Below, one piece after another: positions 1 to 6,545 of a stretch of 8,257 nt of DNA (positions are counted from its first letter, which is position 1; each line of letters begins with the position of its first letter). Under the pieces are notes generated by a model. The model saw only the letters and a list, made by a program, of their open reading frames with translations, was not told the DNA's origin and did no database searches. The position numbers and the translations under genes were made by a program. Origin of the DNA: Bradyrhizobium sp. (lineage in GTDB: Bacteria > Pseudomonadota > Alphaproteobacteria > Rhizobiales > Xanthobacteraceae); the NCBI GenBank assembly GCA_025960445.1, contig JAICIT010000080.1, forward strand, positions 1 through 8,257, written 5' to 3'.

Positions 1-1568
1 CGAACGAACATGTCACCCTGATCGTTCGGGCCGTCCTTGATCTTGTATTCGGCCGCAAAAGCCGCCGCCTGCGCCGGCGTATAGCCCGGCCCTCCGGGAT
101 CGGCGAGGTTGTGGAAGGCAATATAGGAGAGCGAATGGCAGGCGGAGCAGACTTCCTTGTAAACCTTCAGGCCGCGCTGCAACGCTCCGCGATCATATTT
201 TCCAAAAGGGCCCGCGAACGACCATGTCTGCGATGGCGGCGTTTCCTGATTGTCCGCGGCGCGGGCGTTCTGCGAAGTTCCGACGAACAAGGCGCTCGCG
301 ACCGCGAGCGCGATCACGGTGGACACCATCGGCGCGGACTTGCTTCCGGTCTTTGCCAGCACGTCATCGGCGATCGAATTCGGGATCGGCCGCGGCGTTT
401 CGATCCGGCTCAACACCGGCAGCAGGATCAGGAAGTAGGCAAAGTAGCAGAACGTCAGGATACGGCCGACGATCACATAAATGCCTTCCGGCGGCTGGGC
501 GCCGAGATAGCCGAGCAGCACGCACACGACTACGAACATCCAGAAGAACTGTTTGGCCAGCGGACGGTATTTGGATGATTTGGTTCGCGCGGTATCCAGC
601 CATGGCAAGAACGCCAGCACAAGAATTGCCGAGAACATCGCGGTCACGCCCGCGAGCTTGTTCGGAATGCTGCGCAGGATCGCGTAGAACGGCAGGTAAT
701 ACCATTCCGGCACGATATGCGCCGGCGTCACGCCGGGATTGGCGGGAATGTAGTTGTCGGCGTCGCCGAGATAGTTCGGCATGTAGAAGATGAACCATGC
801 GAAGAACAGCATGAAACAGGAAACGCCGAACATATCCTTGATGGTGGCGTAAGGCGTGAACGGCACGGTGTCCTTTTCGCTCTTCGGCTCGACACCCGCC
901 GGATTGTTCTGCCCCGCGACATGCAGCGCCCAGACGTGCAGCACCACCACGCCGGCAATCACGAACGGCAGCAGGTAATGCAGCGAGAAGAAGCGGTTCA
1001 GCGTCGGATTGCCGACGGAATAGCCGCCCCATAGCAGCGTCACGATGCTCTCCCCAAAATACGGAATGGCGGAGAACAGGTTGGTGATCACGGTGGCGCC
1101 CCAGAAGCTCATCTGTCCCCAGGGCAGGACGTAACCCATAAAGCCGGTCGCCATCATCAAGAGATAAATGATGACGCCGAGGATCCAGAGGATTTCACGC
1201 GGCTCCTTGTACGAGCCGTAATAAAGCCCACGGAACATGTGGATATAGACGGCGATGAAGAACATGGACGCGCCGGAGGCGTGCATGTTGCGCAGCAGCC
1301 ATCCGAAATTCACATCCCGTACAATGCTCTCGACCGACCTGAATGCCATATCGGCGGTCGGCGTATAGTGCATCGCCAGCACGACACCGGTCAGGATTTG
1401 CAGCCCCAGCATCATCGAAAGGATGGCGCCAAACGTCCACCAGTAGTTCAGGTTGCGCGGCGTTGGATAAGCCACGAACGAGGAGTGCATGAGACCCATA
1501 ATCGGCAGACGCCGTTCAATCCATTTCAGGGTTGGACTGGTCGGCTGGTAGTCTGATGGTCCGCTCAT
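1..1568 (-). CDS. fbcH: Fused cytochrome b / cytochrome c1 of the bc1 complex (3' end outside window)
   Basis: This gene encodes the cytochrome b and c1 subunits of ubiquinol:cytochrome c oxidoreductase as one precursor, in the inner membrane. The frame is open from the ATG at 1568 to the window edge, giving 522 codons. The b part shows the four heme-ligand histidines in two pairs spaced 14 apart (H96/H110 and H197/H211), WGATVITNL from residue 156 and the quinol-site PEWY at 287-290. A hydrophobic segment at about 414-433 ending in ARA (435-437) looks like the internal signal peptide of c1. The c-type heme motif CSACH follows at 474-478. In Bradyrhizobium japonicum this polyprotein is known to be cleaved into separate b and c1 subunits. 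Roughly 165 C-terminal residues, including the c1 Met ligand and membrane anchor, should lie beyond position 1. AGGA sits 7 bases before the start. The Rieske gene lies 68 bases upstream on the same strand, so the two are an operon. Confidence 0.96.
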   Translation of the reverse strand, partial: MSGPSDYQPTSPTLKWIERRLPIMGLMHSSFVAYPTPRNLNYWWTFGAILSMMLGLQILTGVVLAMHYTPTADMAFRSVESIVRDVNFGWLLRNMHASGASMFFIAVYIHMFRGLYYGSYKEPREILWILGVIIYLLMMATGFMGYVLPWGQMSFWGATVITNLFSAIPYFGESIVTLLWGGYSVGNPTLNRFFSLHYLLPFVIAGVVVLHVWALHVAGQNNPAGVEPKSEKDTVPFTPYATIKDMFGVSCFMLFFAWFIFYMPNYLGDADNYIPANPGVTPAHIVPEWYYLPFYAILRSIPNKLAGVTAMFSAILVLAFLPWLDTARTKSSKYRPLAKQFFWMFVVVCVLLGYLGAQPPEGIYVIVGRILTFCYFAYFLILLPVLSRIETPRPIPNSIADDVLAKTGSKSAPMVSTVIALAVASALFVGTSQNARAADNQETPPSQTWSFAGPFGKYDRGALQRGLKVYKEVCSACHSLSYIAFHNLADPGGPGYTPAQAAAFAAEYKIKDGPNDQGDMFV

Positions 1569-1636
1569 GATGCGATCCTGAGGAAGGAAGTAAGGCAACG
1601 AGACAGGCGTGAGACAGTCGGAATCAGATCCGAGTC

Positions 1637-2167
1637 TCAGCCAATCTGGATTTTGTTATCGGAGACGAACTGATAGGGAGGCACCGCCAGATTGGCGGGC
1701 GCGGGTCCTTGGCGAATACGACCGGAGGAGTCGTATTGCGAGCCATGGCAGGGACAGAAGAAGCCGTCGTAGTTGCCCTCATGGGCGATCGGGATGCAGC
1801 CGAGATGGGTGCAAATGCCGATCACGACCAGCCATTGGTCATGCCCTTCCTTGACGCGGGCCTGATCGGTCTGCGGATCGGGAAGACTTGAAACCGCAAC
1901 ACTGCGCGCCTCATCGATCTGCTTCTTGGTGCGGTGGCTGATATAGATCGGCTTGCCGCGCCAGAACACTTTGATGTCCTGACCTTCGGCAATGGGCGTC
2001 AGGTCGACGTCGATCGGGGCGCCGGCCGCGATCGTCGAGGCGTCCGGATTCATTTGGGAAACGAACGGCCAGAGCGTGGCAATTCCACCGACCGCGGCGG
2101 CAGCCCCCGTTGCTACAAAGAGGAAATCACGGCGTGATGGATGATCCGCCGAAGACGCTGTCGTCAC
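1637..2167 (-). CDS. petA: Ubiquinol-cytochrome c reductase Rieske iron-sulfur subunit
   Basis: This is the 2Fe-2S subunit of the bc1 complex (also called fbcF). It takes electrons from ubiquinol and passes them to cytochrome c1 on the periplasmic side. The protein has 176 residues. It shows a twin-arginine signal (SRRDFLF, Arg12-Arg13) leading into the single membrane anchor at about 15-35, as expected for a Tat-exported Rieske protein. Cluster motifs are CTHLGC at 119-124 and CPCHGS at 138-143. The inferred ligands are C119, H121, C138 and H141, with C124 and C140 able to form the stabilising disulfide. I chose the GTG at 2167 because [10 protein letters not shown] fits the N-terminus of the family and a GAGAAAGGG-type ribosome site lies about 9 bases upstream. 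A longer reading to an ATG at 2374 adds 69 residues unlike any Rieske protein. It is the first gene of the unit with fbcH. Confidence 0.95.
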   Translation of the reverse strand: MTTASSADHPSRRDFLFVATGAAAAVGGIATLWPFVSQMNPDASTIAAGAPIDVDLTPIAEGQDIKVFWRGKPIYISHRTKKQIDEARSVAVSSLPDPQTDQARVKEGHDQWLVVIGICTHLGCIPIAHEGNYDGFFCPCHGSQYDSSGRIRQGPAPANLAVPPYQFVSDNKIQIG

Positions 2168-2443
2168 GATTCCAAACCCTTTCTCAGCTGCAGCCGGTGG
2201 AACCGCCCCAGGACAACGCCTATACGACCAGGGGAGGCTGCCGGCGCCCGCGCCTACGCGGCGGCAGAAAGACCGCTTTTTCTCGCCAATCCGGCGAAAC
2301 AAGCCGTCCAGAATCGTTCTATTGGCACCCTTGCCGGAAGAGCGCAAGCCCGCTATCGGCTGGTCACCGTGCAATGCACGAAATCCGCACAGCGCGATGA
2401 TTTATTAAAATAATTCATCAAGGACCGGGACGACCCTGACACG
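2168..2443. other. Divergent intergenic region between petA and trmL
   Basis: These 276 bases separate two divergently transcribed units, so they should carry both promoters and the petA 5' leader. The half near petA is G+C rich and contains a possible hairpin at 2238-2267 (CTGCCG against CGGCAG, plus three inner pairs). The half near trmL becomes AT rich at 2400-2415, with a TAAAAT hexamer at 2406-2411 that could serve as a -10 element for trmL. I could not find a convincing -35 partner for either direction. I see no credible gene here. Confidence 0.6.
2396..2419. promoter_or_regulatory. AT-rich 24-bp near-palindrome, possible operator
   Basis: The half-sites GATGA (2396-2400) and TCATC (2415-2419) flank an AT-rich core. 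Ten of the twelve symmetric base pairs match. It lies 25 bases before the trmL start, over the only promoter-like AT-rich stretch in the divergent region. A dimeric regulator could bind here, but the core is a low-complexity AT run that favours chance symmetry. It does not match the FNR-type TTGAT-N4-ATCAA box. The regulator, if any, is unknown. Confidence 0.3.
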
Positions 2444-2914
2444 ATGCAGCTAGCGCTTTACCAGCCCGATATTCCACAGAACACGGGGACGATTCTCCGG
2501 CTCTGCGCCTGCCTCGATGTGACCGCTCACATTATCGAGCCCGCCGGGTTTCCGGTGTCCGATCGACACTTCCGTCGCGCCGGCATGGATTATCTCGACC
2601 AGGTGACCATCATGCGCCACGACTCCTGGCCAAAATTCGAACGATGGCGCAAGGATGGGGGTTATCGGCTGATCCTGTTCACGACCAAAGGTGCAAGTTC
2701 GTATCTGGATCACCGGTATAAGTCGGCCGATATCCTGCTGTTCGGGCGGGAGTCCGCCGGCGTACCTGACGAGGTCGCGAGCGCCGCCGATGCGCGGCTG
2801 GTGATCCCGATCATGCCGAACCTTCGCTCGTTGAATGTCGCGATGGCGGCGGCGATGGCACTGGGTGAAGCATCGCGGCAAATCGGTTCCAGGACCAGGG
2901 AGGCTGCGTCGTGA
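2444..2914 (+). CDS. trmL: tRNA (cytidine(34)-2'-O)-methyltransferase
   Basis: This is a SPOUT-class methyltransferase of 156 residues. The TrmL family uses S-adenosylmethionine to 2'-O-methylate the wobble nucleotide (C34 or cmnm5U34) of tRNA-Leu isoacceptors in the cytoplasm. The protein shows the family start MQLALYQPDIPQNTGTI (PQNTG at 11-15), then GRESAGVP at 101-108 and MPNLRSLNVAMA at 124-135. The last two form the trefoil-knot cofactor site of SPOUT enzymes. The length is typical for stand-alone TrmL. The ribosome site is weak: AGGA is 19 bases away and GGGA 13 bases away. The start is set mainly by N-terminal family similarity. It is the first gene of a plus-strand unit. Its TGA (2912-2914) overlaps the GTG of queE by four bases, so queE translation is probably coupled to it. 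Confidence 0.94.
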   Translation: MQLALYQPDIPQNTGTILRLCACLDVTAHIIEPAGFPVSDRHFRRAGMDYLDQVTIMRHDSWPKFERWRKDGGYRLILFTTKGASSYLDHRYKSADILLFGRESAGVPDEVASAADARLVIPIMPNLRSLNVAMAAAMALGEASRQIGSRTREAAS

Positions 2915-3543
2915 GCTACGCGGTCAAGGAAATATTTCTAACCTTGCAGGGCGAAGGCGCGCATGCCGGCCGGGCGGCGGTGTTTTGCCGGTTCTCCGGC
3001 TGCAATTTGTGGAGTGGCCGCGAGCAGGATCGCGCCTCCGCGTCCTGTCAATTCTGCGATACGGATTTCGTCGGAACCGATGGCACGCTGGGCGGCCGCT
3101 ATGATTCGGCCGAGGCGCTGGCGGAGGCGATCGCCGCGCAGTGGGCCGAGGCGGCCGGCAACCGCTACACGGTGTTGACGGGCGGCGAGCCGTTGCTGCA
3201 GGTGGACGCGCCGCTCGTGCAGGCCTTGCGTGCGCGCGGGTTCGAGATTGGGGTCGAGACCAACGGAACGATCGATCCACCCGAAGGCATGGACTGGATT
3301 TGCGTAAGCCCGAAAGCCGGTACCGAACTGGTGGTGCGGCGGGGTAATGAGCTCAAGCTGGTTTACCCGCAAGCCGATGCCGCGCCGGAGGCATTCGTCG
3401 ATCTCGCCTTTGAGCGTTTCTCTTTGCAGCCGATGGACGGACCGGACGTGGTCGAGAACACCGCGCGCGCCATCGAATATTGTCTGCGCCATCCGCAATG
3501 GCGGTTGAGCCTGCAGACCCACAAGACGCTTGGTATCAGGTAA
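2911..3543 (+). CDS. queE: 7-carboxy-7-deazaguanine synthase
   Basis: QueE is a radical-SAM enzyme that converts 6-carboxy-5,6,7,8-tetrahydropterin into 7-carboxy-7-deazaguanine, the step after QueD on the way to preQ0 and queuosine. The protein has 210 residues and begins with SYAVKEIFLTLQGEG, typical of the family. The cysteines of the 4Fe-4S cluster are C31, C46 and C49. This gives the expanded CX14CX2C spacing described for some proteobacterial QueE enzymes, rather than the classic CX3CX2C. TGGEP at 90-94 is the SAM-binding motif of radical-SAM proteins. The start is GTG at 2911, with AGGGAGG at 2897-2903 seven bases upstream and a four-base GTGA overlap with trmL. The TAA is followed 15 bases later by queD. 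No queC or queF is visible in the window. Confidence 0.95.
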   Translation: MSYAVKEIFLTLQGEGAHAGRAAVFCRFSGCNLWSGREQDRASASCQFCDTDFVGTDGTLGGRYDSAEALAEAIAAQWAEAAGNRYTVLTGGEPLLQVDAPLVQALRARGFEIGVETNGTIDPPEGMDWICVSPKAGTELVVRRGNELKLVYPQADAAPEAFVDLAFERFSLQPMDGPDVVENTARAIEYCLRHPQWRLSLQTHKTLGIR

Positions 3544-3558
3544 AAACGGACTCTCAAG

Positions 3559-3924
3559 ATGTGGGAATTGACGAAATCGTTCCGGTTCGAGGCAGCCCAT
3601 GCGCTGATGGGAACGACGCTCGGTGCCGCAAGCGAGGAGATCCACGGCCATTCATTCCGCGCCGAGGTCACGTTGCGCGGCACGCCCGATCCAGCGACCG
3701 GCATGGTGCTGGATCTCGGGCTGCTCCAGCGCAGCATCGAGGATGTCCAGAAAATGCTCGATCACAAGCTCCTCAACAAAGTCGAGGCGCTCGGGCCGCC
3801 AACCCTCGAGAACCTTTCACGATTCGTGTGGGAGCGGGTCCAGCACGCCGGTCCGATCGCGCGCGTCAGCATTCATCGCGACAGTTGCAATGAAAGCTGC
3901 ACCTATTACGGCCCGCAGGGCTAG
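3559..3924 (+). CDS. queD: 6-carboxytetrahydropterin synthase-like protein (QueD family)
   Basis: This is a COG0720 (6-pyruvoyl-tetrahydropterin synthase fold) protein of 121 residues. QueD enzymes turn dihydroneopterin triphosphate into 6-carboxytetrahydropterin, the QueE substrate, and the position right after queE supports that role. The zinc ligands H14, H29 and H31 (HGH) are present, as is the catalytic Asp-His pair D68-H69 in LDHKLLN. C110 and C114 lie near the C-terminus, with D108 about where the family usually has the pterin-binding Glu. The catalytic Cys normally four residues before HGH is replaced by Ser25, next to Glu26, which resembles the ExxHGH motif of PTPS-III proteins. Activity on other pterins is therefore possible. 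The ribosome site is weak (ACGGA, 8 bases before the ATG). The stop is followed at once by the palindromic element. Confidence 0.9.
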   Translation: MWELTKSFRFEAAHALMGTTLGAASEEIHGHSFRAEVTLRGTPDPATGMVLDLGLLQRSIEDVQKMLDHKLLNKVEALGPPTLENLSRFVWERVQHAGPIARVSIHRDSCNESCTYYGPQG

Positions 3925-3930
3925 CGGAGC

Positions 3931-4083
3931 GGATTTGACGTTCGCTACCCAATTGCCGCGATTTCTTATCCGAACGTCAAATCCAAAGCTTCACTAGCGT
4001 CAATAGTTTGCTAGTGGTCTTTGATTCTAAGTTCGCAAACGTGCTCCGCGGATAGCAAGCGAATGTTAGAATCGGACCACTGG
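3931..4083. repeat. Composite palindromic element between queD and hemF
   Basis: This non-coding block begins six bases after the queD stop and contains nested inverted repeats. Stem 1 is perfect over 14 bp (3931-3944 with 3971-3984; arms GGATTTGACGTTCG and CGAACGTCAAATCC) around a 26-base loop. Stem 2 is CACTAGC (3992-3998) with GCTAGTG (4010-4016). Stem 3 is long and interrupted: 4011-4019 pairs with 4075-4083, GATTCTAA at 4023-4030 with TTAGAATC at 4066-4073, and TTCGC at 4032-4036 with GCGAA at 4059-4063. The arms of stems 1 and 3 resemble each other (GATTTGACGTTCGC against GATTCTAAGTTCGC), as if duplicated. No poly-T tract follows. It may be a REP-like or MITE-like dispersed repeat, an mRNA-stabilising or terminating structure for the queD transcript, or part of the hemF leader. 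Confidence 0.75.
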
Positions 4084-4145
4084 TGTTCTCAAGCGAATCA
4101 TAGAGCCTCGTGCAGGTGCGAGACGGCGAACGGGTGGCAACGCAA

Positions 4146-5033
4146 ATGGATATGGCCGTGATCGAAGATCGCAAGGCCCGCGCGCGCGCCTGGTTCGAGC
4201 GTTTGCGCGACGACATCTGCGCAGCGTTCGAGAAACTGGAACAAGATGCCCCCTCCTCGCTCTATCCCGGTCGTTCGGAGCGGTTCGAGCGCACCGCCTG
4301 GGACCGTACCGACCACACCGGCCAACCCGGCGGCGGTGGCATGATGTCGGTGATGCGCGGACGGCTGTTCGAGAAAGTCGGCGTGCATTGCTCGACCGTG
4401 CATGGTGAATTCGCCCCGGAATTCCGCGCGCAGATCCCCGGCGCCGAGGAGGACCCCGCCTTCTGGGCTTCCGGGATTTCGCTGATCGCGCATATGCGCA
4501 ATCCGAACATACCAGCGGTGCATATGAACACCCGCTTTGTCGTCACCAGCAAGGCGTGGTTCGGGGGCGGCGCGGATCTGACCCCGGTGCTGGAGCGCCG
4601 GCGGTCACAGAATGATCCTGACTCCGTTGCGTTTCATGCCGCCATGCAAGCCGCCTGCGATGCGCATGCGGAAGTCGCGAGCTACCCGAAATACAAGAAA
4701 TGGTGCGACGACTACTTCTATCTGCCCCACCGCAAGGAGCCGCGCGGAATTGGCGGAATCTTTTACGACTGGCACGATTCGGGCAACTGGGACCGTGATC
4801 TCGCCTTTACTCAGGACGTTGGCCGCGCCTTTCTGGGCATCTATCCCGAACTGGTCAGGCGCAATCTCGAGGCGCCGTGGACTGCGGCCGACCGGGAAGA
4901 GCAGTTGATCCGGCGCGGGCGTTACGTCGAATTCAATCTGCTGTACGACCGCGGCACCATCTTCGGACTGAAGACCGGCGGCAACGTGGACGCAATCCTG
5001 TCGTCGATGCCGCCAGAAGTGAAATGGCCCTGA
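4146..5033 (+). CDS. hemF: Oxygen-dependent coproporphyrinogen III oxidase
   Basis: HemF oxidatively decarboxylates two propionates of coproporphyrinogen III to give protoporphyrinogen IX, using O2, in the cytoplasmic heme pathway. The 295-residue reading has the family's long conserved core: [19 protein letters not shown] in the N-terminal third, H126 in [15 protein letters not shown] at 140-147, and [11 protein letters not shown] from residue 186 followed by RGIGGIFYD. Length and motifs fit an intact enzyme. I chose the ATG at 4146, with GGGTGG about 8 bases upstream. In-frame GTG codons at 4110, 4116 and 4134 and an ATG at 4152 are alternatives, and the first family-like sequence begins near residue 7. 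The 221 bases upstream hold the palindromic element and probably the promoter. I saw no FNR-type box there. The downstream HAD gene starts four bases after the stop. Confidence 0.95.
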   Translation: MDMAVIEDRKARARAWFERLRDDICAAFEKLEQDAPSSLYPGRSERFERTAWDRTDHTGQPGGGGMMSVMRGRLFEKVGVHCSTVHGEFAPEFRAQIPGAEEDPAFWASGISLIAHMRNPNIPAVHMNTRFVVTSKAWFGGGADLTPVLERRRSQNDPDSVAFHAAMQAACDAHAEVASYPKYKKWCDDYFYLPHRKEPRGIGGIFYDWHDSGNWDRDLAFTQDVGRAFLGIYPELVRRNLEAPWTAADREEQLIRRGRYVEFNLLYDRGTIFGLKTGGNVDAILSSMPPEVKWP

Positions 5034-5037
5034 ACCG

Positions 5038-5769
5038 ATGACTTCATTGCCGCCTGCGATATTGATCGATCTCGACGACACCATCCTGTCGGCCTACGGC
5101 CGGCCTGATATCGCCTGGAACACCGTCGCGACAGAATTCGCAACCGATCTTGCGCCTCTTTCTCCCGAGCAGGTCGCCATCGCGATCGTGGATTCGGGAC
5201 GCAAATTCTGGGCGACGGCGGAGCCGGCGTGGAGGCTGAAACTAGCCGATGCGCGCCATGAAGTCGTTCGGGCCGGATTTTCGGCGCTCGCTGCCGCCGG
5301 CCATACGGCCCCATCCCTCGAAATCGCAAGCAGGCTGGCCGACCGCTATACGGCCTACCGGGAAGAAGAGATGTTCGTCTTTCCGGGCGCCCATGATGCG
5401 ATCGATGCGCTGAAAGCACATGGCGTGAAACTCGCACTGGTGACCAACGGCGCTGCCGGAATCCAGCGCGCCAAGGTCGAGCGCTTTGCGCTGACACACC
5501 GGTTCGACCATATCCAGATCGAGGGCGAGCACGGTTTCGGCAAACCGGACGATCGCGCCTATCATCACGCCATGCAGGCGCTGGGCGTAACAGCGCCCGA
5601 GACGTGGATGGTCGGAGATAATCTGGAATGGGAAGTCGAGGTGCCGCAACGGCTCGGCATCTACGCCATCTGGATGGACGTGCACGGGGAAGGCCTGCCG
5701 CAGGGATCACGCGTCAAGCCCGATCGCATTATCCGTTCACTGGCCGAATTGCTGCCCGTCAACCAGTAG
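5038..5769 (+). CDS. HAD-superfamily hydrolase (subfamily IA phosphatase-like)
   Basis: This 243-residue protein is a HAD phosphohydrolase with a helical C1 cap. Motif I is DLDDT at 11-15 (nucleophile D11, general acid D13). Motif II is T136 in LVTNG. Motif III is K169 in FGKPD. Motif IV is GDNLEWE at 193-199, where the second acidic residue is Glu199 instead of the usual Asp. The cap is inserted between motifs I and II, at about residues 20-110. Overall similarity is to the phosphoglycolate phosphatase/YjjG type, but the substrate cannot be read from the sequence. It starts four bases after hemF, so the two are co-transcribed and probably translationally coupled. No role in heme metabolism is known to me. 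It ends tail to tail with the permease gene, eight bases apart. Confidence 0.88.
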   Translation: MTSLPPAILIDLDDTILSAYGRPDIAWNTVATEFATDLAPLSPEQVAIAIVDSGRKFWATAEPAWRLKLADARHEVVRAGFSALAAAGHTAPSLEIASRLADRYTAYREEEMFVFPGAHDAIDALKAHGVKLALVTNGAAGIQRAKVERFALTHRFDHIQIEGEHGFGKPDDRAYHHAMQALGVTAPETWMVGDNLEWEVEVPQRLGIYAIWMDVHGEGLPQGSRVKPDRIIRSLAELLPVNQ

Positions 5770-5778
5770 CCGCTGGTT
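5761..5778. terminator. Small hairpin between convergent stop codons
   Basis: AACCAG (5761-5766) and CTGGTT (5773-5778) form a perfect 6-bp stem around a 6-base loop that contains the HAD stop codon. Its right arm ends on the first base of the opposing stop triplet. It could help end transcription from both sides of this convergent junction, but there is no T-rich tail on either strand, so it is not a standard intrinsic terminator. Confidence 0.25.
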
Positions 5779-6545
5779 CACACTAGCTGCCGCAGCGCCG
5801 TCGAGATCATCATCACGCCGCCTGCGATCACGGCGACATCAAGAATCGCGGCATGGATGTGTACTGGCATTCGCTCGACAAACGCTCTGGCGAAAAAGGC
5901 CCCGGGCAACGCGATGGCGCCAATCAGGAGTGCAAAGGCGAAAACCTGCGCGGTGAGCACGCCGGCCAGCCCGAACACGGAAATCTTGATGATGCTGGTC
6001 GCGACTGAAGTCATGGCGTCGGTTGCAATCACGGCCGCGCCGTCCAGTCCCGCCGCCATCAGCAGCGAAAGCAGGATCACGCCCGAGCCCGACGTGCCGC
6101 CGACCACGACGCCATAACCTGCCGCGCCGAGGGTAAGCCCCGCATCGCCGATTTTGATATCGCGGCGCCTGGCCAGTCGACGCAGCGGCACGCTTGATAT
6201 CAGCATGGCGCCGATCACGAGCGCCGCGCCGGCATTGCTCAACCTTGTATAGCCGTAAGCGCCGAGAGCAGTAGTAACGGAGGCGGCCAGAATGACGATC
6301 AATGCCCGTCTCAGATCGAGATAACGCAGATAGGCGGCGGTGCGGCTAAGGTTAGTGAAGATGGCCGAGATAGCGATGATCGGCACCACCGGTTCGGCGC
6401 CGATCAGGGGCACCAATACCAGCGGCATCAACGCGCCAGTGCCGTAACCGGCCAAGCCGCCGAGCACTGAGGCGAACAGCGCAACGAAGCCTATCAGCGA
6501 GAGTTGAGCGAGCGAGACATCAGCAAAGCCGGAAAGAGTGCTCAC
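5778..6545 (-). CDS. TSUP (TauE/SafE-like) membrane permease
   Basis: This is a hydrophobic protein of 255 residues belonging to the sulfite exporter TauE/SafE (TSUP) family. Its members are proposed to move sulfur compounds or organic anions across the inner membrane. It has about seven or eight hydrophobic segments. The two halves carry related glycine-rich motifs, GYGTG at 33-37 and GYGVVVGGTSGSG at 143-155, as expected from the family's internal duplication. A basic loop, RRLARRRD at 122-129, lies between the halves. I place the start at the GTG at 6545, which overlaps the cca stop (GTGA) and gives the normal family length. A reading further upstream merely runs through cca codons in another frame. 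No strong ribosome site is visible, which fits translational coupling to cca. The substrate cannot be inferred. The gene is last of the minus-strand operon. Confidence 0.85.
   Translation of the reverse strand: MSTLSGFADVSLAQLSLIGFVALFASVLGGLAGYGTGALMPLVLVPLIGAEPVVPIIAISAIFTNLSRTAAYLRYLDLRRALIVILAASVTTALGAYGYTRLSNAGAALVIGAMLISSVPLRRLARRRDIKIGDAGLTLGAAGYGVVVGGTSGSGVILLSLLMAAGLDGAAVIATDAMTSVATSIIKISVFGLAGVLTAQVFAFALLIGAIALPGAFFARAFVERMPVHIHAAILDVAVIAGGVMMISTALRQLV

Noticed and set aside
364..1032. Minus-strand open frame of 222 codons inside fbcH, in another frame
   Set aside because: It overlaps the conserved cytochrome b frame, which carries the heme ligands and PEWY. The alternative frame is basic, Ala/Arg-rich and unlike any protein.
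2239..2270. Possible small protein or RNA gene in the petA-trmL gap
   Set aside because: Frames here extend from neighbouring genes or are arginine-rich without a ribosome site. The hairpin at 2238-2267 is short and interrupted.
2261..2281. Terminator-like GCGG...CCGC followed by five T on the plus strand
   Set aside because: The stem has only 4 bp, and no plus-strand gene lies upstream that it could terminate.
2368..2380. 13-base palindrome CGTGCAATGCACG
   Set aside because: A 6-bp inverted repeat with a 1-base centre is expected about twice by chance in a window this size, and no known operator matches.
2938..3651. Long open frame on the minus strand opposite queE and the start of queD (237 codons)
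   Set aside because: It is a mirror of the G+C-rich queE codons. The translation shows no family, and the plus-strand genes here are unambiguous.
3925..4145. FNR/FixK-type box upstream of hemF
   Set aside because: TTGAT occurs at 4021-4026 but is not followed by ATCAA at the required spacing, so oxygen control through FNR cannot be claimed.
4922..5710. Long open frame on the minus strand opposite the HAD gene (262 codons)
   Set aside because: Arginine- and proline-rich translation typical of an antisense shadow in high-G+C DNA. HAD motifs I-IV lie on the plus strand.
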